Assembly (NCBI GenBank): GCA_002150815.3
Contig: NDFF03000058.1
Coordinates: 1 to 21,169 of the forward strand
Reading direction: 5' to 3'
DNA: 21,169 bases
Source of the DNA: Grammothele lineata
Lineage: Eukaryota > Basidiomycota > Agaricomycetes > Polyporales > Polyporaceae
Shown here: in pieces, positions 17,658-21,169 of the stretch
Layout of the letters: every line of letters starts with the position of its first letter
Position numbering within the stretch: position 1 is the first letter of the stretch
Program-made: the position numbers and the translations under genes
The notes under the pieces: generated by a model
What the model saw: the letters and a program-made list of their open reading frames with translations, nothing else
What the model was told of the DNA's origin: nothing
Database searches by the model: none

Positions 17658-18601
17658 TAGTGTTGCGCAGACGCGACTCGAAGTCACGACTTTGTGACTT
17701 GAGATCACACAACTTGAAGTCGACTTGATTTTGTGACCTCAGCCCATGTCACCCGAGACCATGTCACTTGGTGTCAAAGTCGACTCACGTCAAGCCGAAG
17801 TCGCTAACGACTTCCGCGCCCCTGGGCGCTAATTACCTTGCACTTCGACCATGACCCAGGAGACGGTCGTGGAACTGCTTCTGTGCGCTATTCAAACCCA
17901 CTACGACATGTCATAGCACGAGAAACTTGTGGAACTGTTTCTACACCTCATGAACGAGTCCTGATTGCTCGTGCATCACCAACAGTATACTGCAGGCAAG
18001 ATGACAAGGACTTTGCGAAGCCTGCTCTAACTAACTGGGCTTGGGTTCTGGGCCATGGATGCTAATGATGCTAGGGTGATGGGCGACAGGCACAACATTG
18101 AGGACAAGGTCAGTGAGTTCATTGCGTGATCTCACAATTTATCCTTCTCGTTCTTCTGTAGTCTGCTCGAAAGCATGCTTGAAACAAATCAATAGTTTAA
18201 TAATAGAAGTGGCGCATACAACTTAATACTAGCCAATTAATTACTCACTACTTACTGAGTGAGAATGTTCAATCATCCTCTTGGCGCTTTTTACTTCTAA
18301 GGCTTAAGCGGTTTCTCTTCACTCACTGTGTGCTGTAGCTTGTATTTGTGTGAGGGCAGAAGTAGTAAGTTGCCTTAGGCCATCATCCTTGCTCTGTTCT
18401 CATCGTCTGGAGCAGCGGTGAGTGTCTGAGGGGGGGCTCCTACCGTTTTGAATACTCAAGTCGTGACTCAAGTCACTTCGCGTCACTTGGGCGTCACTTG
18501 GACCGGTCAAGTCAATTTGCAAGCCATGACTTGACTTTTGACTTGGATCAAGTCACACGAAGTCACATCAGGTCACGTTAAGTCAAGTCTGCACATCACT
18601 A
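17658..18601. mobile_element. Non-autonomous hAT-type DNA transposon, 944 bp
   Basis: The left end starts TAGTGTTGCGCAGACGCGAC and the right end, read inward on the other strand, starts TAGTGATGTGCAGACTTGAC; 17 of the first 21 bases match. Both flanks carry the identical 8-bp duplication TCCCCGGG. The 8-bp target duplication and the TAGTG-type terminal sequence are features of the hAT superfamily. Behind each end are many subterminal copies of AAGTCAC / GTGACTT (17680-17800 and 18455-18590), the usual type of transposase-binding repeats in hAT elements. The interior (about 17820-18440) has no transposase frame: the longest open stretch is 75 codons with no match to the RNase-H-like DDE core or the hAT dimerisation region. 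It therefore depends on a transposase elsewhere. The perfect target duplication suggests a fairly recent insertion; the terminal repeats have diverged somewhat. Confidence 0.88.
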
Positions 18602-18609
18602 TCCCCGGG
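18602..18609. repeat. Target site duplication, right
   Basis: TCCCCGGG, identical to the left copy at 17650-17657. Confidence 0.88.
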
Positions 18610-18669
18610 CCCCCAATATGGCAGGTGGGCTATGGGGCACCAGGTGGGGGTGCCCCCTGGGGCTCTAGC

Positions 18670-18775
18670 TCACCCATTTCCCAACCGTTTTTTGTGCCCC
18701 TGGGTGCGTTGGAAAGCGACAGACTGGGGCTTTCAAGCGCACCTAGGCGTTCAAAAAACGGTTGAGAATTGGTGA
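18670..18775. repeat. Long imperfect inverted repeat (hairpin)
   Basis: An outer arm, CCCAACCGTTTTTTG (from about 18676), pairs with CAAAAAACGGTTGAG (around 18752-18766). An inner arm, CCTGGGTGCGTTGGAAAGC, pairs with GCTTTCAAGCGCACCTAGG at 16 of 19 positions. The central loop is about 12 bp. The AACCGTTTTT core recurs with changes near 18842, 19507 and 20122, so it may be a dispersed repeat. Confidence 0.6.
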
Positions 18776-18930
18776 AGATATGCCCCAATTGGCGGTTTCT
18801 GGGGATTTCAGGACTGTTTGTCTGATATCTCCGGAACACACCAGCCGTTTTCCGTCCCATTAGATACATTGGGATGGGGTGTTCTTTTGCTTTCTTTTGA
18901 GCCCTTACACGCCCCAAATCGTTTACTTTT

Positions 18931-18998
18931 GTCCTTTCCCCTCCCCTCCCATCCCCTCCCACTTCTGCCCCTCCCCCTCCTCCCCCAGCTTATCCCCT
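18931..18998 (-). other. G-quadruplex-prone tract on the minus strand
   Basis: The plus strand has at least eight runs of three to five C separated by short CT-rich spacers. The minus strand therefore carries more than four G-runs with short loops, meeting the usual G-quadruplex rule several times over. Confidence 0.6.
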
Positions 18999-18999
18999 C

Positions 19000-20200
19000 A
19001 AAGAATGAATTAATGTACCATGTAATAGATACATAGAACATCTAATATACAAGTTTTGGTACTCCCAAATGCCCTGGGTCCCATTTTAGGGGAGGTGCTC
19101 CTAATGCCTCTCTATACACACCTCCTGCCCCCTCCCTTTTCCCCTACAGTGCTGCTTCTCAATCTAAGTATCAGGAATGTATTACATATGTACTATACAT
19201 GTTCTGAATGGCTCCATTCATCATCCCATGCATGTGTGAGGTCCCCAGAGCACCTGCTCTGCCTAGTGACTCATCACACATACTGATGTCTTCTAGCAAT
19301 CTTCACACCCTGTAAATTTAGACGATGGTAGGTACATATTATAGCTACAGGATGCCACAAAGACGAGGGGAAACAGTTGAGATTTGCCCGAGCTACAGCA
19401 ATATCTCTCTCAGATCCACCCACTGCCCATGCTGTGCTGCATTCCCATTGCAGGCAGCTGTACACCTGTGCCATCCTAGATGCACTAACACCTCCCTCAC
19501 TCATTTCTCAACCGTTTTTCATGGTTCTTTCTGCATTTTGTACCTACCAATGTACACTACAACATATGTATTTACCAGAGTGAGAGGATGACTGGCGGGT
19601 GTTCTACGAGGGGAATACCTGTGTGCAAGTGGAACTTTACCCAAGCATTTGTAGGTTGATTGGGAGCCTCTAAATTGGTGGAAATATGGCCATACAGTAC
19701 ACAAACAAGTTTCAGAAGACTGCTTATAAATACCTGCACTGGTGCATGCCTGGTGAGGCCCCGAGCATGCAGGTATGGGTGTGTGCGAGCTCAATTGGGG
19801 AAGTAAGCATGTAGACACTTTGTGGCCTCCCTAATAAGTATATAGGTGCACATTTACCTCTATAGCATGCGTCAATAAACAGCCAGTGAATATATGTACC
19901 GGTTGAATTGATATGGGGTCCCGATTGTGTCCTGATGCCCGCACACCAGAGGAACTATGAGGTTTACCGATTGGTACAATTAGAGTCCCCAATTCTCAGA
20001 ATAGGTAGTAAATATATTCACATTGATGCATACAAAGTCACAGGGCTAACGGTGTAGCAGTTCTAGCCCCACAGCAGGGGGAATGTGCATAGGGGCACGA
20101 AAAGGGGGAAAATAAAAGTCAACCGTTTGCTCTGTGCAGGGTACCGATAGGACATATTTAAGAATGCGAATCAAATGCCACTAAGGGGAAAACATCAGCA
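19000..20200. other. Unassigned intergenic stretch
   Basis: Several short open frames lie here, but none has splice support or a recognisable motif. No tandem repeat or transposon ends were found apart from scattered AACCGTTTTT-like sequence. Confidence 0.45.
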
Positions 20201-20209
20201 AAAATGCAG

Positions 20210-20460
20210 GGCTCGTGGCCTTCCGTGGGGTCGGCGCGCGAAGAAATCTTGCGTGGGACCCAGCCTGCAACACGTTCTGGCCCGCGCGCGACTACCCCAC
20301 GACAGCCCACAATGGCCCCATGAGCGCGCGTCAGCCCACGACATTTGGTTTTGCGCACGACAGCCCGAGCCCTCTTCGGCTCAGCGGGTGGGAGCGGCTT
20401 GCTAGTGACGTCATGCGTGACTGCACACAGCATGGGGCTTCCAGCGCACCGCAGCGTGAG
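20210..20460. other. GC-rich island with GCGCGC tracts
   Basis: GC content rises sharply relative to both flanks. GCGCGC occurs at about 20235, 20284 and 20323, and CACGACAGCCC or a close variant recurs near 20298, 20332 and 20357. No coding potential was recognised on either strand. It could be part of a repeat element or a promoter island for the doubtful gene downstream. Confidence 0.4.
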
Positions 20461-20820
20461 AGCCTAAGAGATAGAAATGTACCTACTATCCTAATTCTTT
20501 GTGTAAGTACGCTTATCGCACAAAATTCATGTTCGTTTTGCTATCGGGACTTGAAAGCTTGTCATCGCATGTTAGACGGGCTGCCAGCGCTTAATCAGCT
20601 GAAATTGCAGGTGGTTTCTAAATTGGGCTGCCGATGCCTGCTTTTGGCAGGATATTGAAACTCCGCACCACCTTCTGTTTCGGCGACTCAGCGGCGAGGA
20701 TAAGACAGCGCGTGCGTCACTGCACCCTCCTCTCCTCAACGTATTCTACTCCCCAGCTCTCGTGCCCTCCTCTCTCAGTTGGTTGTCCTATATATTCTAT
20801 TTCCTCTCGTTATTAACTGA

Positions 20821-21111
20821 ATGGCCCATCGAGGGATGTAAGTGGCTTATAGTACATGCCCCAGTGAGTTCTTTTTCATTGCTTGGTGCGCATGTAGTCA
20901 TTCAAAATTTTCCCCACCTTGTGCCGCCTTCCAAGTCATGCACTCTGTCACCATTGTTGTCTGCATGGCTCATTGTCAAGTAAGTTCTTACCATTGCAAG
21001 GGGTACACACCTGATACCCCTGCTAACCCCACTGCCCTCCGCCCTCTGCCACCCCGCTGCCTTCTGCCCTCCGCCACCCTCCAACCCCACGCCAATGAGC
21101 CTTTACAATAA
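20821..21111 (+). CDS. Doubtful small gene, 76 aa, two exons
   Basis: ATG at 20821 is followed after 17 nt by a strong donor (GTAAGTGG), a 60-nt intron and an acceptor CATGTAG at 20897, after which the frame continues open to TAA at 21109-21111. A TATATA motif lies about 30 bp upstream (near 20788). The predicted peptide has no recognised motif, and its second half is encoded by a CCCT/CCGCC low-complexity stretch (21020-21090). A second donor-like GTAAGT at 20981 suggests that the frame may be spliced further. Confidence 0.25.
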
Positions 21112-21154
21112 CCTCCCCACCAAAGACAATGCACACCTGCTGAGCGTGCTCAAG
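21095..21154 (+). CDS. Possible first exon of a gene leaving the window
   Basis: ATG at 21095 opens 20 codons (starting MSLYNNLPTKDN) that end at AAG immediately before a GTACGC donor at 21155. It follows a long pyrimidine-rich leader, as is common in fungal genes. It overlaps the doubtful gene ending at 21111 in another frame, so at most one of the two is likely real. Confidence 0.25.
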
Positions 21155-21169
21155 GTACGCTCCTCTTTT

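Noticed and set aside
17838..18065. Transposase inside the hAT-type element
   Set aside because: The 75-codon frame is too short and shows none of the conserved hAT transposase regions.

Overview
The window is a chromosome end of a filamentous fungus, most likely an agaricomycete basidiomycete. Telomeric repeats (CCCTAA mixed with CCTAA) occupy bases 1-111, and the sequence runs inward from there. Five multi-exon genes have 48-67 nt introns with GT..AG borders and CTAAC-like branch points, which fits Agaricomycotina. The species cannot be named from the sequence alone.

The window splits into two domains. The outer one (about 0.1-9.9 kb) is compact and gene-bearing. It holds a 1,021-codon minus-strand gene with a ParB-like motif whose stop codon lies only 20 bp from the telomere, then four plus-strand genes: a 521-aa protein resembling RPA32/RPA2 (single-stranded DNA binding; Stn1 shares this architecture) and three small unrecognised proteins of 213, 191 and 151 aa. 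The large intron of the first gene, every intergenic space of this domain, and the stretch just after the last gene each hold a cluster of 2-5 copies of one 30-bp palindrome. There are 23 copies, none in a predicted exon.

The inner domain (about 9.9-21.2 kb) is repeat-rich and decaying. It has a 21-bp tandem repeat, two blocks of a 35-bp minisatellite each arranged as forward array / short hairpin / reverse array, and a TIM50 (mitochondrial import) pseudogene whose 5' part is replaced by the second array. It also has a second minus-strand pseudogene broken mainly by stop codons, a tRNA-derived SINE-like promoter, and a complete non-autonomous hAT-type element (944 bp) with a perfect 8-bp target duplication. 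A long imperfect hairpin, a G-quadruplex-prone tract and a doubtful small gene complete it. About 10.9-13.2 kb and 19.0-20.2 kb show nothing I can identify.

The strongest candidate for something undescribed is the family of clustered 30-bp palindromes: fixed length, 40-69 bp start-to-start spacing, confined to non-coding DNA, with paired changes in the arms. Second is the telomere-abutting gene, which is transcribed toward the chromosome end, so any 3' UTR would run into UUAGGG-type repeat (TERRA-like). Gene models were made by hand from splice signals and frame continuity. Functions were assigned by recognising motifs, without database searches.
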